A stretch of 45,875 nt of DNA, taken from assembly GCF_029167205.1 (NCBI RefSeq), contig NZ_JARFPL010000020.1, positions 1-45,875 on the forward strand. The letters run 5' to 3'. The notes under the pieces are model-generated. The model did no database searches. It saw nothing but the letters and a program-made list of their open reading frames with translations, and was not told the origin of the DNA. The position numbers and the translations under genes are program-made. This DNA is from Methanocrinis alkalitolerans. GTDB taxonomy: Archaea; Halobacteriota; Methanosarcinia; Methanotrichales; Methanotrichaceae. Position 1 is the first letter of the stretch, and each line of letters begins with the position of its first letter. Below, piece after piece: positions 15,200 to 23,183 of the stretch.

Positions 15200-15694
15200 A
15201 TGGATCTTATGATGATCCGAATTTCATGGGGAGCGTTGACATCCTTGCTGGCGGTCTTGGCGATATCCTCTCCGGGCCTTGGGGCTGTGGTGATAAACGA
15301 GGTGGAGCTCGACCCCTCCGGCGACGGTAACGAGTGGGTGGAGCTCTATAACAACGGCGGAGAGGAGGTTTCTATAAGCCGCTGGACCGTCTGGATCGTG
15401 GACTGTGATCCCACCTGGACCGGGATCATGAAGATACCTCAGGATACGGTCGTCCCCCCCGGCGGCTTCTACGTCGCCGAAGGGGATAGAGGCTGGATCC
15501 ACAACACCGGGAGAGGAACGGTGATCCTGAAGAGAGAGGACGGGTCGGAGGCGGACAAGACCCCCCTTCTCAGCGACCAGAGCGACAACTTCTTCACATA
15601 TTTCCGCCATCCCAACGGATTCGACGCGGACCAGAGGTCAGACTGGATCTTCGGCAAGGGGACCAAAAACGTCCCCAATTCTCCAAATTCTTAA
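15200..15694 (+). CDS. Secreted lamin-tail-domain (LTD) protein 2
   Basis: A 164-residue paralogue of the preceding gene with a signal peptide (ISWGALTSLLAVLAISSPGLGA) and a single LTD fold (VVINEVELDPSGDGNEWVELYNNGGEEVSISRW; later VVPPGGFYVAEGD and FRHPNGFDADQRSDWIFGKG). The mature part starts close to the alanine-valine junction. The start may be at 15200, 15209 or 15212; no strong ribosome binding site separates them. A short direct repeat (TCCGTATTYTTCGG at about 15162 and 15179) lies before the start. The gene is followed after 16 nt by the unknown 284-residue protein, so it may lead the radical SAM transcript. Confidence 0.82.
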   Translation: MDLMMIRISWGALTSLLAVLAISSPGLGAVVINEVELDPSGDGNEWVELYNNGGEEVSISRWTVWIVDCDPTWTGIMKIPQDTVVPPGGFYVAEGDRGWIHNTGRGTVILKREDGSEADKTPLLSDQSDNFFTYFRHPNGFDADQRSDWIFGKGTKNVPNSPNS

Positions 15695-15710
15695 CCTTTG
15701 GACCAGAATC

Positions 15711-16565
15711 ATGAACTCACCGAAAGAGACGCCAGAACTCCTTCTTCCCGGGGTCGAGATATCGAAGGACCTGACCCTCATCGTCGGCCGGGGGGGCCTT
15801 CAGGGGTATCCCACCTCAAAGATCGAGAAGGGGCTAGTCATCTCCTTGAAGGGCGAAGACCTCTCCGAGGAGGGGGTGGGGTTCGGGGTCCCAGTTCTCA
15901 AGTTCGGGGACGACGCGGCCTTTCCTGGAAGTTCCGAGTCGAGTTCATGGACAAAAGGAGATCTTGCGGTGGTGAAGGTCGACTACGACATCAATCTCGT
16001 GAGCAGACTTGCCCTGGGAGATAGATTGATCAAGACCGACCTGCTTTGCCGTGCCAAAGGAAGGGTCGACCGCCTCCACAGAGACCGTCCTTCCCTGAGG
16101 CGCGCAATCCGCCTCGGATCAGCCCTATTCAGGAGAGGACTTTCGGTGGAGACGAGGCTTGTGCAGACGGGTTCCGTCGGAAGGGCACAGGTGGTTTACA
16201 CCATATCCCAGGAAGGCTTGATCGACGTCCTGGTGAGATGCTGGCCGAAGGCGGAGGGGTGCACAGAGATGGCGGTGATGAACGAGCAGGGGTCCGAGAG
16301 CTTCGATCGCTACATCGATTCAGAGGGGATGGACATTTCCGGTGAGGAGATCGGCTCGTGGGAGAGGACCGGGGCGGATTGGGGAGAGTTCATCGATACA
16401 GGCCACGGCCTCTCGTTCAGGCTATGGAGGACCGAGGGCGCGGATCTATTTCGGGGGCGAGAAGCGATCCCCGGCCGCCTCGCATGGGCGGGCCTCGCCC
16501 ACGTGGTCTCCATGCCAGAGGGGAAGGATCTTGAGTACAAAATTGAAGTTGGAGGATCGCCATGA
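15711..16565 (+). CDS. Unknown protein coupled to a B12-binding radical SAM enzyme
   Basis: I do not recognise a family. The 284-residue protein has no signal peptide and no membrane segment. Its composition is mixed alpha/beta, with an Arg-rich middle (about residues 110-145; RAKGRVDRLHRDRPSLRRAIRLGSALFRRGLSVETRL) and four scattered cysteines (for example LLCRAK, VRCWPKAEGC). The C-terminal third (SFRLWRTEGADLFRGREAIPGRLAWAGLAHVVSMPEGKDLEYKIEVGG) looks like a beta-rich domain. Its stop overlaps the start of the radical SAM gene by 4 nt (ATGA), so the two are translationally coupled and the protein is a good candidate for substrate, partner or scaffold of that enzyme. Confidence 0.7.
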   Translation: MNSPKETPELLLPGVEISKDLTLIVGRGGLQGYPTSKIEKGLVISLKGEDLSEEGVGFGVPVLKFGDDAAFPGSSESSSWTKGDLAVVKVDYDINLVSRLALGDRLIKTDLLCRAKGRVDRLHRDRPSLRRAIRLGSALFRRGLSVETRLVQTGSVGRAQVVYTISQEGLIDVLVRCWPKAEGCTEMAVMNEQGSESFDRYIDSEGMDISGEEIGSWERTGADWGEFIDTGHGLSFRLWRTEGADLFRGREAIPGRLAWAGLAHVVSMPEGKDLEYKIEVGGSP

Positions 16566-17956
16566 CATCAGTCCTTCTGATATATCCCCACTTCAAGCCC
16601 CGCCGGAAGAAATCGAGCTTCCTCTTCCCTCCTCTGGGCCTCGGCTACGTCGCATCGAGCCTTCGGGAGGCAGGCCACCGGGTCAACCTCCTGGACTGTA
16701 CATTTTTAGAACGGGATGAAGCTCGCCGGAGGGCGATCGCCTCGAGGGCTGAGGTGGTGGGGATCTACTCCATGATCTTTATGCGAGACGATGCGCTCGG
16801 ATTTGCGAGGCTCCTTCGAGATCGAACCGAGCTGCTAGTAGCGGGGGGGCCAGAGCCCTCCTCAGATCCGGTCCCCTTCCTGGATGTTTTCGATATCGCG
16901 GTGATCGGCGAGGGGGAGGAGACGATTTTGGAGGTCTTAAAATCCCAGGAGGAGGGCACCGACCTTGAGGCAGTGAAGGGGATCGCCTATCGTCGGGATA
17001 GGAATTGGGGATCTATAGGCGATCCTCAACAGGGCAATAAGAACCTCACAGATCTCGAGGACGAGGTCGTCACCACAGAGCAGCGCCCTCACCTGCAAGA
17101 CCTGAACTGCATCCCGTTTCCTGCTAGAGACCTCTTTGCTAACGATGACTACATACGATACTGGAAAAGCCATTTCGGCAGAGCCTCTACCGCCGTCATC
17201 ACCACCAGAGGCTGCCCTTTCGCTTGCGAGTTCTGCAGCCGACCGGTCTTCGGGATATCTTATCGAGAACGATCCGCAGAAAACGTCCTCGATGAGGTGG
17301 AAGTCGCCCTGGACCTCGGGTACGACCACATCCACTTCGCCGATGACGTCTTCACCCTCCACAGGGATCGGGTCCTGGATATCTGCCAGGGGATCCGGGA
17401 GAGAAGGCTCTCTTTCCGCTGGGAGTGTCTAGGACGGGTCGACTCGATCGATCCGACAGTAGCGTCAGCCATGAGAGGGGCGGGATGTGAGAGGGTCCTC
17501 TTCGGCATCGAGTCCGGGTCTGATCCCATCCTCAAGCTCATGAAAAAGAGGATAACGGTCCAAGAGGCGCAAAGAGCGATCTCGGCGGCTCGGTCTGCAG
17601 GCCTCAAGACCGGAGCCTTCTTCATCCTCTGCTATCCCGGTGAGACGGACGATACGGTCATCGAGACCATAAGGTTTGCAACCCGCCTCCCCCTCGACTA
17701 CCTCTCCTTCACCACACCTCACCCCCTCCCAGGAACCGTTCTTTATGAGAGGGTGAGGGAGAAGATCGATTCTCTCGATCCCCCGATGGATGGGGGCGCC
17801 ATCTTCGACGGCGAATTCTCCAAGAGAAAGATGAGGTTTGCGAAGTTGAAGGGCGATCTCCAGTTCGGAGTCAGGAGACGGCTGGGCCGGGGCGCCCCCC
17901 TGGTCCTCTCGCCCTTTGAGGCCGTAACCGATGGCATATTAAGGCTGATGAAGTAG
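16562..17956 (+). CDS. B12-binding domain radical SAM protein
   Basis: A 464-residue class B (cobalamin-dependent-type) radical SAM protein. The N-terminal B12-binding-like domain (about residues 1-140) begins SVLLIYPHFKPRRKKSSFLFPPLGLGYVASSLREAGHRVNLLDCTF, with GGPEPSSDPVPFLDVFDIAVIGEGEETI near its end. The radical SAM domain has CPFACEFC (CxxxCxxC) at about residue 217, then HIHFADDVFTLHRDRV and RVLFGIESGSDPILKLMKKRIT. Relatives include methyltransferases, BchE-like cyclases and hopanoid-modifying enzymes, so a methylation or C-C bond reaction is possible but the substrate cannot be read from sequence. It overlaps the upstream unknown gene by 4 nt and is followed by a terminator hairpin. 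Confidence 0.85.
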   Translation: MTSVLLIYPHFKPRRKKSSFLFPPLGLGYVASSLREAGHRVNLLDCTFLERDEARRRAIASRAEVVGIYSMIFMRDDALGFARLLRDRTELLVAGGPEPSSDPVPFLDVFDIAVIGEGEETILEVLKSQEEGTDLEAVKGIAYRRDRNWGSIGDPQQGNKNLTDLEDEVVTTEQRPHLQDLNCIPFPARDLFANDDYIRYWKSHFGRASTAVITTRGCPFACEFCSRPVFGISYRERSAENVLDEVEVALDLGYDHIHFADDVFTLHRDRVLDICQGIRERRLSFRWECLGRVDSIDPTVASAMRGAGCERVLFGIESGSDPILKLMKKRITVQEAQRAISAARSAGLKTGAFFILCYPGETDDTVIETIRFATRLPLDYLSFTTPHPLPGTVLYERVREKIDSLDPPMDGGAIFDGEFSKRKMRFAKLKGDLQFGVRRRLGRGAPLVLSPFEAVTDGILRLMK

Positions 17957-17958
17957 AA

Positions 17959-17980
17959 CGGGGCCCGCAAATGGGCCCCG
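17959..17980 (+). terminator. Hairpin after the radical SAM gene
   Basis: CGGGGCCC (17959-17966) and GGGCCCCG (17973-17980) form a perfect 8-bp stem with a 6-nt loop right after the stop codon (17954-17956). A second, weaker stem (CCGCA with TGCGG, about 17978-17992) overlaps its 3' arm. No long T tract follows, so it may also act in mRNA stability. Confidence 0.55.
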
Positions 17981-18028
17981 CAAATTCTGCGGATTGGATG
18001 TTTTGGGTCTCACCCCGCCCCACAACTC

Positions 18029-18053
18029 ATCGACACGGTTATTTATTCGAAGG
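18029..18053 (+). promoter_or_regulatory. Conserved element upstream of LTD gene 3
   Basis: ATCGACACGGTTATTTATTCG, 90 nt before the ATG at 18119, closely matches the element at 14504 before LTD gene 1. The GTTATTTATT part resembles an archaeal TATA box. Confidence 0.45.
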
Positions 18054-18118
18054 TGGTCATTATCCAGCGGGCAGGGACGGGGAAGTCCCGAGCCTCTAGG
18101 TTCATGTGGGGGTTGATC

Positions 18119-18619
18119 ATGAAGATTATATTGAAGCTGCTCATGGCGTCATTGACGGTCTTATCCGCCTGGCCGGCAGCATCGGGGTCCGTCGTCGTCA
18201 ACGAGGTGGAGCTGAACCCGCCCGATGGGGCGGTGGAGTGGGTGGAGCTTTACAACGTCGGGGACGACTCCGTGGATATAGGGCTGTGGACGGTATCGAT
18301 AGTCGAGATCCTGCCCACAACCTACGGCAGATGGACCGGAGCAATAAAGATACCCAAAGGGGTGGTCCTTCAGTCCGACGAATACTACGTCTGGGAAGGC
18401 GACCCCCGTTGGGTTCATGGAAATAACGGGACCGTTTACCTGAAGACCGACGAAGGGCTGGAGGTGGATAAAACCCCTCTTCTATCCGACGAGGATGGAA
18501 ACGACTTCTCCTGGTCCCGGTATCCCAACGGCCAGAATACAGGCACACGGTCCGACTGGGCCTTCATCAAGTCGACCAGAGGGAGAGAGAACGTCCTGCG
18601 AACCACCCCTGACTCATGA
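18119..18619 (+). CDS. Secreted lamin-tail-domain (LTD) protein 3
   Basis: A 166-residue third paralogue: signal peptide (KIILKLLMASLTVLSAWPAASG) and one LTD fold (VVVNEVELNPPDGAVEWVELYNVGDDSVDIGLW, then VLQSDEYYVWEGDPRW and SWSRYPNGQNTGTRSDWAF). The same Asn-Glu-Val-Glu-Leu and WVELYN signatures are found in all three proteins. The ATG at 18119 follows GGGGGTTG; an ATG five codons earlier overlaps that site. It shares an upstream element with LTD gene 1, which suggests common regulation, whereas LTD gene 2 lacks a clear copy. Confidence 0.83.
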   Translation: MKIILKLLMASLTVLSAWPAASGSVVVNEVELNPPDGAVEWVELYNVGDDSVDIGLWTVSIVEILPTTYGRWTGAIKIPKGVVLQSDEYYVWEGDPRWVHGNNGTVYLKTDEGLEVDKTPLLSDEDGNDFSWSRYPNGQNTGTRSDWAFIKSTRGRENVLRTTPDS

Positions 18620-18670
18620 CGGGGCGGATCTTTTAACCGGGGACGGTGCTCGCCAAAGGCCCCTTCGCAT

Positions 18671-18715
18671 TCATTTATATGAGATGATGCAGTAGATAGC
18701 TTCCAGGTGGAAGTT
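18671..18715 (+). promoter_or_regulatory. Promoter and RBS of the 126-aa gene
   Basis: A TATA box (CATTTATATGAG, about 18671-18682) lies about 40 nt before the ATG at 18717, and AGGTGG (about 18705-18710) is its ribosome binding site. Confidence 0.5.
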
Positions 18716-18716
18716 C

Positions 18717-19097
18717 ATGGTATCTCTTAACGTCAATGCGGAAGCTAAGGCGAAGGTTCAGGGTAGCGAGGACTCCGAGAGGTATCCGATCGTCGCCGAG
18801 GTGAAGGGGACGGGGGAGGACGGAGGTCTCCGGGTATCGGTGGGGATCGAGTCTCCGATATCGGCGAAGGTGAGCGGCGATATGGAGAGCCCCGTCGCCA
18901 TCGCCCTTCCCGAGCTTCAAGAGATCGCCGAGGTGGTGGCCCGGATGGCGGAAGGGATTAAGGTCGAACTATCCGGCGAGGAGAAGCCCCTGAAGGTCGC
19001 CCTCGGCAGGATCCCCGTAGACCTGACCGTCTCGGTCACCTCCCCCAAAGACGAGTCGGTGCTGACGGTCAGGATAAAAGGGTCGGTAGGGGACTGA
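18717..19097 (+). CDS. Unknown 126-aa beta-rich protein
   Basis: I do not recognise the family. The protein has 126 residues and no cysteine, signal peptide or membrane segment. Alternating hydrophobic and charged residues (SLNVNAEAKAKVQGSED; GLRVSVGIESPISAKVSGDM; LTVSVTSPKDESVLTVRIKG) predict beta strands, with one amphipathic helix in the middle (LPELQEIAEVVARMAEGI). It resembles a small cytoplasmic beta sandwich that could bind a ligand or a partner. It has its own promoter and a good ribosome binding site, and is followed in the same direction by a membrane protein gene. Confidence 0.65.
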   Translation: MVSLNVNAEAKAKVQGSEDSERYPIVAEVKGTGEDGGLRVSVGIESPISAKVSGDMESPVAIALPELQEIAEVVARMAEGIKVELSGEEKPLKVALGRIPVDLTVSVTSPKDESVLTVRIKGSVGD

Positions 19098-19154
19098 ATC
19101 TCTGAAGACCTCTCCATTGGACCCCCCTCCTGAGCCGCAGCGCTTCGGGATCCG

Positions 19155-19673
19155 GTGGCCTCGGGTTCCGGCTCGTCCAGAGGGATCCATCTGATAGACC
19201 TCTTATCCTCGATACCGGGCTGGCTAGCGACCTTCGTCCTCGCCATGTCCCCGATCTTCGAGCTCAGGGGCGCCATACCCCTGGCCATAGGGGTCTACGG
19301 CATACCACCCCTGGAGGCTTATGCCATCTCCGTCGTCGGAAACTTGGTTCCCGTCGTCCTCCTCCTCCTATTCCTGGAGCCGGTATCCCGACATCTGATG
19401 AGATACCGGCCCTGCAAAGCATTCTTCTCCTGGCTCTTCACCCGGACATACAGGAATCACGTCGAAAGGCACCGGAAGTACGGCATCCTCGCCCTGGTCT
19501 TCTTCGTCTCGCTGCCGCTGCCCGTAACCGGAGCCTGGACCGGATCTGCCATCGCCTTCATCTTCGGCCTGCGGTTCCGGGAGGCCTTCCCCGCCATCGC
19601 CGCCGGCGTCTTGATCGCAGGAGCCGTGGTGACGGCTTCGGTCGTCGGGGCGATATCCCTCGCCTTCAGCTGA
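19155..19673 (+). CDS. Small multidrug-export-type membrane protein (COG2426)
   Basis: A 172-residue integral membrane protein of the family annotated as putative small multidrug export proteins (COG2426), related in topology to the DedA/SNARE-associated group. Characteristic features are MSPIFELRGAIPLAIGVYGIPPLEAYAISVVGNLVPVVLLLLFL, a conserved ELRGAIP motif in the first membrane region, and FFVSLPLPVTGAWTGSAIAFIFGL later. About five hydrophobic segments are visible. The real substrate of this family is not established. The GTG start at 19155 has a weak ribosome binding site and may be wrong by some codons. Confidence 0.78.
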   Translation: MASGSGSSRGIHLIDLLSSIPGWLATFVLAMSPIFELRGAIPLAIGVYGIPPLEAYAISVVGNLVPVVLLLLFLEPVSRHLMRYRPCKAFFSWLFTRTYRNHVERHRKYGILALVFFVSLPLPVTGAWTGSAIAFIFGLRFREAFPAIAAGVLIAGAVVTASVVGAISLAFS

Positions 19674-19776
19674 ACCGCAGCACTCGGTGGCCTTTTCGGG
19701 ATCTCAGGACCGGACGGCACCCCGATAACATCCGATCATCGAGGCGATCCGCCCAAAAGATATTATCTATGAGGAG

Positions 19777-19784
19777 ATATATAA
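19777..19784 (+). promoter_or_regulatory. TATA box of the SLC13-like transporter gene
   Basis: ATATATAA at 19777-19784 lies about 28 nt before the GTG at 19808 (and 37 nt before the ATG at 19817), so the transcript has no or a very short leader. Confidence 0.5.
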
Positions 19785-19807
19785 CCTGTTGAGGTGCGTG
19801 GTGTATC

Positions 19808-21607
19808 GTGGACGGCATGACCCTGGAGATCGAGCTCGCTTTCCTGGTAGTGGCAGCGACGATACTGCTTTTTGTAACCGAAGTGGTGAGGATAGACGTC
19901 GCGGCGATGCTAGTTGTTCTCCTCCTCGCCTGGACCGGCCTTGTGACCCCAGCCCAGGCGCTATCGGGGCTGGGGAGCAACGCCGTAGTCTCGATAGCCG
20001 CCATAATGATTCTGGGGAGAGGGATGGATAGGGCTGGTGTCGTCAACAGCATTAGCGGGGCGGTCCTGAGGACGGCGGGGTCGGATGAAAAAAGGCTGTT
20101 GGGAGTGATATCGTCGGTGGTGGGGGTGATCTCCGCCTTCATGCAGAACGTCGGTTCTGCGGCCCTCTTCTTGCCGGCGATCCTGAGGATATCCAAGAGC
20201 ACCAAGACCCCCGCATCCCGGCTCTTGATGCCCATGGGATTTGCGGCAATCCTCGGAGGCACCCTGACCATCGTCGGCTCAAGCCCCCTCATCATCCTCA
20301 ACGACCTGATGATACAGGGTGGTGAGGAGCCCTTCGGCTTCTTCAGCGTGACTCCCATCGGGATCGTCCTTCTGGCCTCGGGGATCGGATACTTTCTGAT
20401 ACTCGGCCACCGCCTCCTTCCAGAAGAGGATCGATCGGAGGCCGATTCCATGTCCCAGGTAGATCTGATCGAAACCTGGCAGCTCCCCTCCCTCGTCAGT
20501 TACTACTTCGTATCCTGGAAGAGCGATCTTGTAGATAAGACCAGGGAGGACGCCCGGATGAGGCGCAACTACGGCGTCACCCTCGTCGCCATAGTGGAGG
20601 GGGAGGAGGTGACCTACTCGCCCTGGAGGCGGACGAGGTTCTCTGCGGGTCAGGTGCTGGCGCTCCTGGGAGAGGCGGAGGACGTCGAACGGCTCGCCTC
20701 TGATCACGACCTCTGGAAGATCGTCGACGACTCCAGGCTGAGCGGCCTTCTCTGCGAGGCTGAGGCGGGCTTTGCGGAGGTGATCGTCCGCCCGCGGGCA
20801 CCCATCGTCGGAAAGACCCCCCGGAAGATCGGGATCCGAAAAAATTACGGCGTCGAGCCCATCATCCTTTTGAGCGGTACGGAGGAGCAGAGGAAGGACT
20901 TTGCCGACCGTCCCCTGGCCCCGGGGGACACCTTCGTCGTCCACGGCCTCTGGGACAGGATAAGAAAGCTCGGCTCCGACCCCAGCTTCGTCCTCCTGAC
21001 GCCGGTCGAGTCGGTGAGCTCCGACCGGTCGAAGGCGATGCCCGCAACCCTCTGCTTCATCGGGGCGCTGGCTCTCGCCCTCGCGGGCTTTCAGATATCC
21101 ATAGCCCTCCTCACCGGCGCCTTCGCCATGATCCTTCTGCAGGTCATATCCGTCGACGACGCCTATGGTGCCATCGACTGGAGGACCGTCGTCCTTCTGG
21201 CCGGCCTGATACCCCTGGGGATCGCGCTGGAGGAGACGGGAGCTGCCTTTCTTGCTGCCTCGATCTTGATGGAACTCCTCCAGGGATTCCCGACGATCGT
21301 CGCCCTCCTGGCGGTGGCGGCCCTCACCACCTTCCTGTCCCTCTTCATATCCAACGTTGCAGCCGCCGTCCTCCTCGTCCCCCTCGTCATGGTCATGGGC
21401 CAGGGGATGGGGATAGACCCGAGGGCTCTCGCCCTCCTGGTGGGGATCTCCGCCTCCAACTCCTTCCTTCTCCCCACCCACCAGGTCAACGCCCTATTGA
21501 TGGCCCCCGGCGGATACAAAAACTCCGACTTCCTGAAGGTGGGAGGGGTCATGACCCTGATCTTCATCCTCGTCGCCGCGGGGATGGTGGAGCTTCTTTA
21601 CCTTTGA
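19808..21607 (+). CDS. SLC13-family permease with two TrkA-C (RCK-C) domains
   Basis: A 599-residue ion-coupled transporter of the SLC13/DASS-like superfamily. The N-terminal membrane half (about residues 8-205) and the C-terminal half (about 410-599) flank two cytoplasmic TrkA-C-like domains (about 235-300, RRNYGVTLVAIVEGEEVTYSPWRRTRFSAGQVLALLGEAEDV; about 320-395, RKNYGVEPIILLSGTEEQRKDFADRPLAPGDTFVVHG). Substrates of this architecture include sulfate and dicarboxylates, and the neighbouring sulfur transporter genes make an anion role plausible, but it is not proven. The start is GTG 19808 or ATG 19817. Its stop overlaps the convergent SAM hydrolase gene by 10 bp. Confidence 0.85.
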   Translation: MDGMTLEIELAFLVVAATILLFVTEVVRIDVAAMLVVLLLAWTGLVTPAQALSGLGSNAVVSIAAIMILGRGMDRAGVVNSISGAVLRTAGSDEKRLLGVISSVVGVISAFMQNVGSAALFLPAILRISKSTKTPASRLLMPMGFAAILGGTLTIVGSSPLIILNDLMIQGGEEPFGFFSVTPIGIVLLASGIGYFLILGHRLLPEEDRSEADSMSQVDLIETWQLPSLVSYYFVSWKSDLVDKTREDARMRRNYGVTLVAIVEGEEVTYSPWRRTRFSAGQVLALLGEAEDVERLASDHDLWKIVDDSRLSGLLCEAEAGFAEVIVRPRAPIVGKTPRKIGIRKNYGVEPIILLSGTEEQRKDFADRPLAPGDTFVVHGLWDRIRKLGSDPSFVLLTPVESVSSDRSKAMPATLCFIGALALALAGFQISIALLTGAFAMILLQVISVDDAYGAIDWRTVVLLAGLIPLGIALEETGAAFLAASILMELLQGFPTIVALLAVAALTTFLSLFISNVAAAVLLVPLVMVMGQGMGIDPRALALLVGISASNSFLLPTHQVNALLMAPGGYKNSDFLKVGGVMTLIFILVAAGMVELLYL

Positions 21608-22506
21608 ACCTTCAGTACTTTGCGAACTCTGACGCTATCGCCTGCGGACGCTCCCAGGTCCTCGGCGGCGCTATCCATGTTGATGGCGATCCCCAGGCTC
21701 CCCATGAAGCCGACGAAGGCCACCATCTCTCCACGAGGGACGTCAGAGTAGGTCGATCCGAAGGCCGCCTCCACGACATTTCCGCCGACGGCGATCTCGA
21801 TTCGATCATTTGGGGCGAGGCCCACTTCATCCGCCAGATGGTAGGGGATGTTGGTGACGAGGTTTCCCCAGTGGTCGACGTGGGCTACGGCCCCGACGAG
21901 TACGCCGTCTTCGATCCCGGCCCTTGCCGCCTCGATCCTCACAGGATCGAAGATCTCGGGCCCCACCTCGGATGTGGCGACCCCTCCGGCGAGGCGACCG
22001 GCGACGGGGCCGTAGACTTCGACCCCTTTGAAGGCGGCATAACCGTCCCCCTGCCGTGTGAGGCTCAGGTTTCTGACCTCGCGGACGGCTGCGACCCCCA
22101 GCTCGTCCATGACGCCGGTGAATAGGCCGTTGTCAGGCCCCACGAAGAGCTTGCCGTCTTTGGTCTCCAGGACGATGGATCTCACCCCTGCCCCGACCCC
22201 CGGGTCGACCTCCGCTGCAAAGACCGTCCCCGGGGGGTACTCCCGGGCGGCCCGGGCCAGGATGTAAGACCCCTCGGCAACGTTGAAGGCCGCCACCTCA
22301 TGGGTTATGGCCGATATCCGGGCATCCGGGTTGGAGGAGTAGATAGACCCCTCCAGGGCCCCAACGTAGAAGTCGCAGGTGCCGTAGTCGGTGAGGAGGA
22401 CCACCAGGTCCTGGACCATACCTTTGTCGGGTTCGGGAACCCCTCCGACGATGAGGGGAGAGATCGCCGCCATCATCGCCGCAAGCATCAGAAGTCGTCT
22501 GCTCAT
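21598..22506 (-). CDS. SAM hydrolase / adenosyl-chloride synthase-like protein (DUF62) with signal peptide
   Basis: A 302-residue member of the DUF62 family, whose archaeal and bacterial members mostly hydrolyse S-adenosylmethionine to adenosine and methionine using hydroxide. Signatures are LLTDYGTCDFYVGALEGSI (about 37-55), ITHEVAAFNVAEGSYILARAAREYPPGTVFAAEVDPGVG (about 67-105), VGPDNGLFTGVMDELG, and HVDHWGNLVTNIP near residue 210. Most family members start directly at the TLLTD strand. Here about 30 extra residues form a good signal peptide (SRRLLMLAAMMAAISPLIVGG), and the ATG at 22506 is backed by AGGAGG at correct spacing. Export of a SAM-cleaving enzyme would be odd, as SAM is cytoplasmic. 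Confidence 0.85.
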   Translation of the reverse strand: MSRRLLMLAAMMAAISPLIVGGVPEPDKGMVQDLVVLLTDYGTCDFYVGALEGSIYSSNPDARISAITHEVAAFNVAEGSYILARAAREYPPGTVFAAEVDPGVGAGVRSIVLETKDGKLFVGPDNGLFTGVMDELGVAAVREVRNLSLTRQGDGYAAFKGVEVYGPVAGRLAGGVATSEVGPEIFDPVRIEAARAGIEDGVLVGAVAHVDHWGNLVTNIPYHLADEVGLAPNDRIEIAVGGNVVEAAFGSTYSDVPRGEMVAFVGFMGSLGIAINMDSAAEDLGASAGDSVRVRKVLKVQR

Positions 22507-22545
22507 GCTTCAACCTCCTAGCGAAATCGGTCCCTCCTTCGTATC

Positions 22546-22560
22546 AGCTTTATAAAGATG
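22546..22560 (-). promoter_or_regulatory. Palindromic TATA box before the SAM hydrolase gene
   Basis: CTTTATAAAG (22549-22558) is self-complementary and lies about 45 nt upstream of the ATG at 22506. It is about 100 nt from the divergent transporter start at 22655, so it most likely serves the minus-strand gene. Confidence 0.45.
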
Positions 22561-22654
22561 TGACGACCAAAATGATGATCTTGATGAGCGGATCCTGTGG
22601 CAAAGATCGAGATGCTCAGGGGTCCGGGTCTCAGAGATGCTTAGAGGAGATCTG

Positions 22655-23176
22655 ATGCTGGAGTATTTGAAGATGGATCTTTGGTCCCCCTACGTTGCTG
22701 GGGTGGGTATAGGGGTCTTGAGCATCCTGGCGTTCCTTCTCTCCGACAGGCCCATCGGCTGCTCTACAGCCTACGCCAGGACGAGCGGGATGATCGAGAG
22801 GATATTTCGCGGACCTAAGGTCTCGGTGAAGGCGTATTACAGGAAGTTTGAGCCGGTCGTCGACTGGGAGGTGATGCTCGTCATCGGGATCGTCATCGGA
22901 TCGTTCTTCTCGGCGAGCCTCTCGGGTTCCTTCCGGCTGGAGGTCGTACCCCCCCTCTGGACGGACCGGTTCGGCCCCGACCCTCTCCTGAGGGTCGCTG
23001 CCGCCTTCGCCGGGGGGGTCCTCATGGGGATGGGGGCGCGGTGGGCAGGGGGCTGCACCAGCGGCCACGGGATCAGCGGGACCCTCCAGCTCGCGGCGAG
23101 CTCGTGGGTCGCAGTGATCGCCTTCTTCGTCGGAGGGGTGGCGACGGCGATGGTCCTCTTCGGGGCAGGAGGATGA
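22655..23176 (+). CDS. YeeE/YedE-type sulfur transporter subunit 1
   Basis: A 173-residue membrane protein, one half of a YeeE/YedE (TsuA-like) thiosulfate or sulfur-compound transporter. Signature cysteines are SDRPIGCSTAYARTSG (about residues 33-48) and GGCTSGHGISGTLQLAASSW (about 137-156). In TsuA such cysteines guide thiosulfate through the channel. The ATG at 22655 is chosen because AGAGGAGA precedes it, in place of an earlier in-frame ATG at 22637. The second half follows after 7 nt. Likely role: uptake of a reduced sulfur species for cysteine, thiolation or cofactor synthesis. Confidence 0.85.
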   Translation: MLEYLKMDLWSPYVAGVGIGVLSILAFLLSDRPIGCSTAYARTSGMIERIFRGPKVSVKAYYRKFEPVVDWEVMLVIGIVIGSFFSASLSGSFRLEVVPPLWTDRFGPDPLLRVAAAFAGGVLMGMGARWAGGCTSGHGISGTLQLAASSWVAVIAFFVGGVATAMVLFGAGG

Positions 23177-23183
23177 GGCGGTG

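Noticed and set aside
20279..21481. 400-codon minus-strand reading frame
   Set aside because: It lies fully antisense to the transporter gene, is full of Gly, Glu, Asp and Arg as expected from GC-rich mirror frames, and shows no domain.
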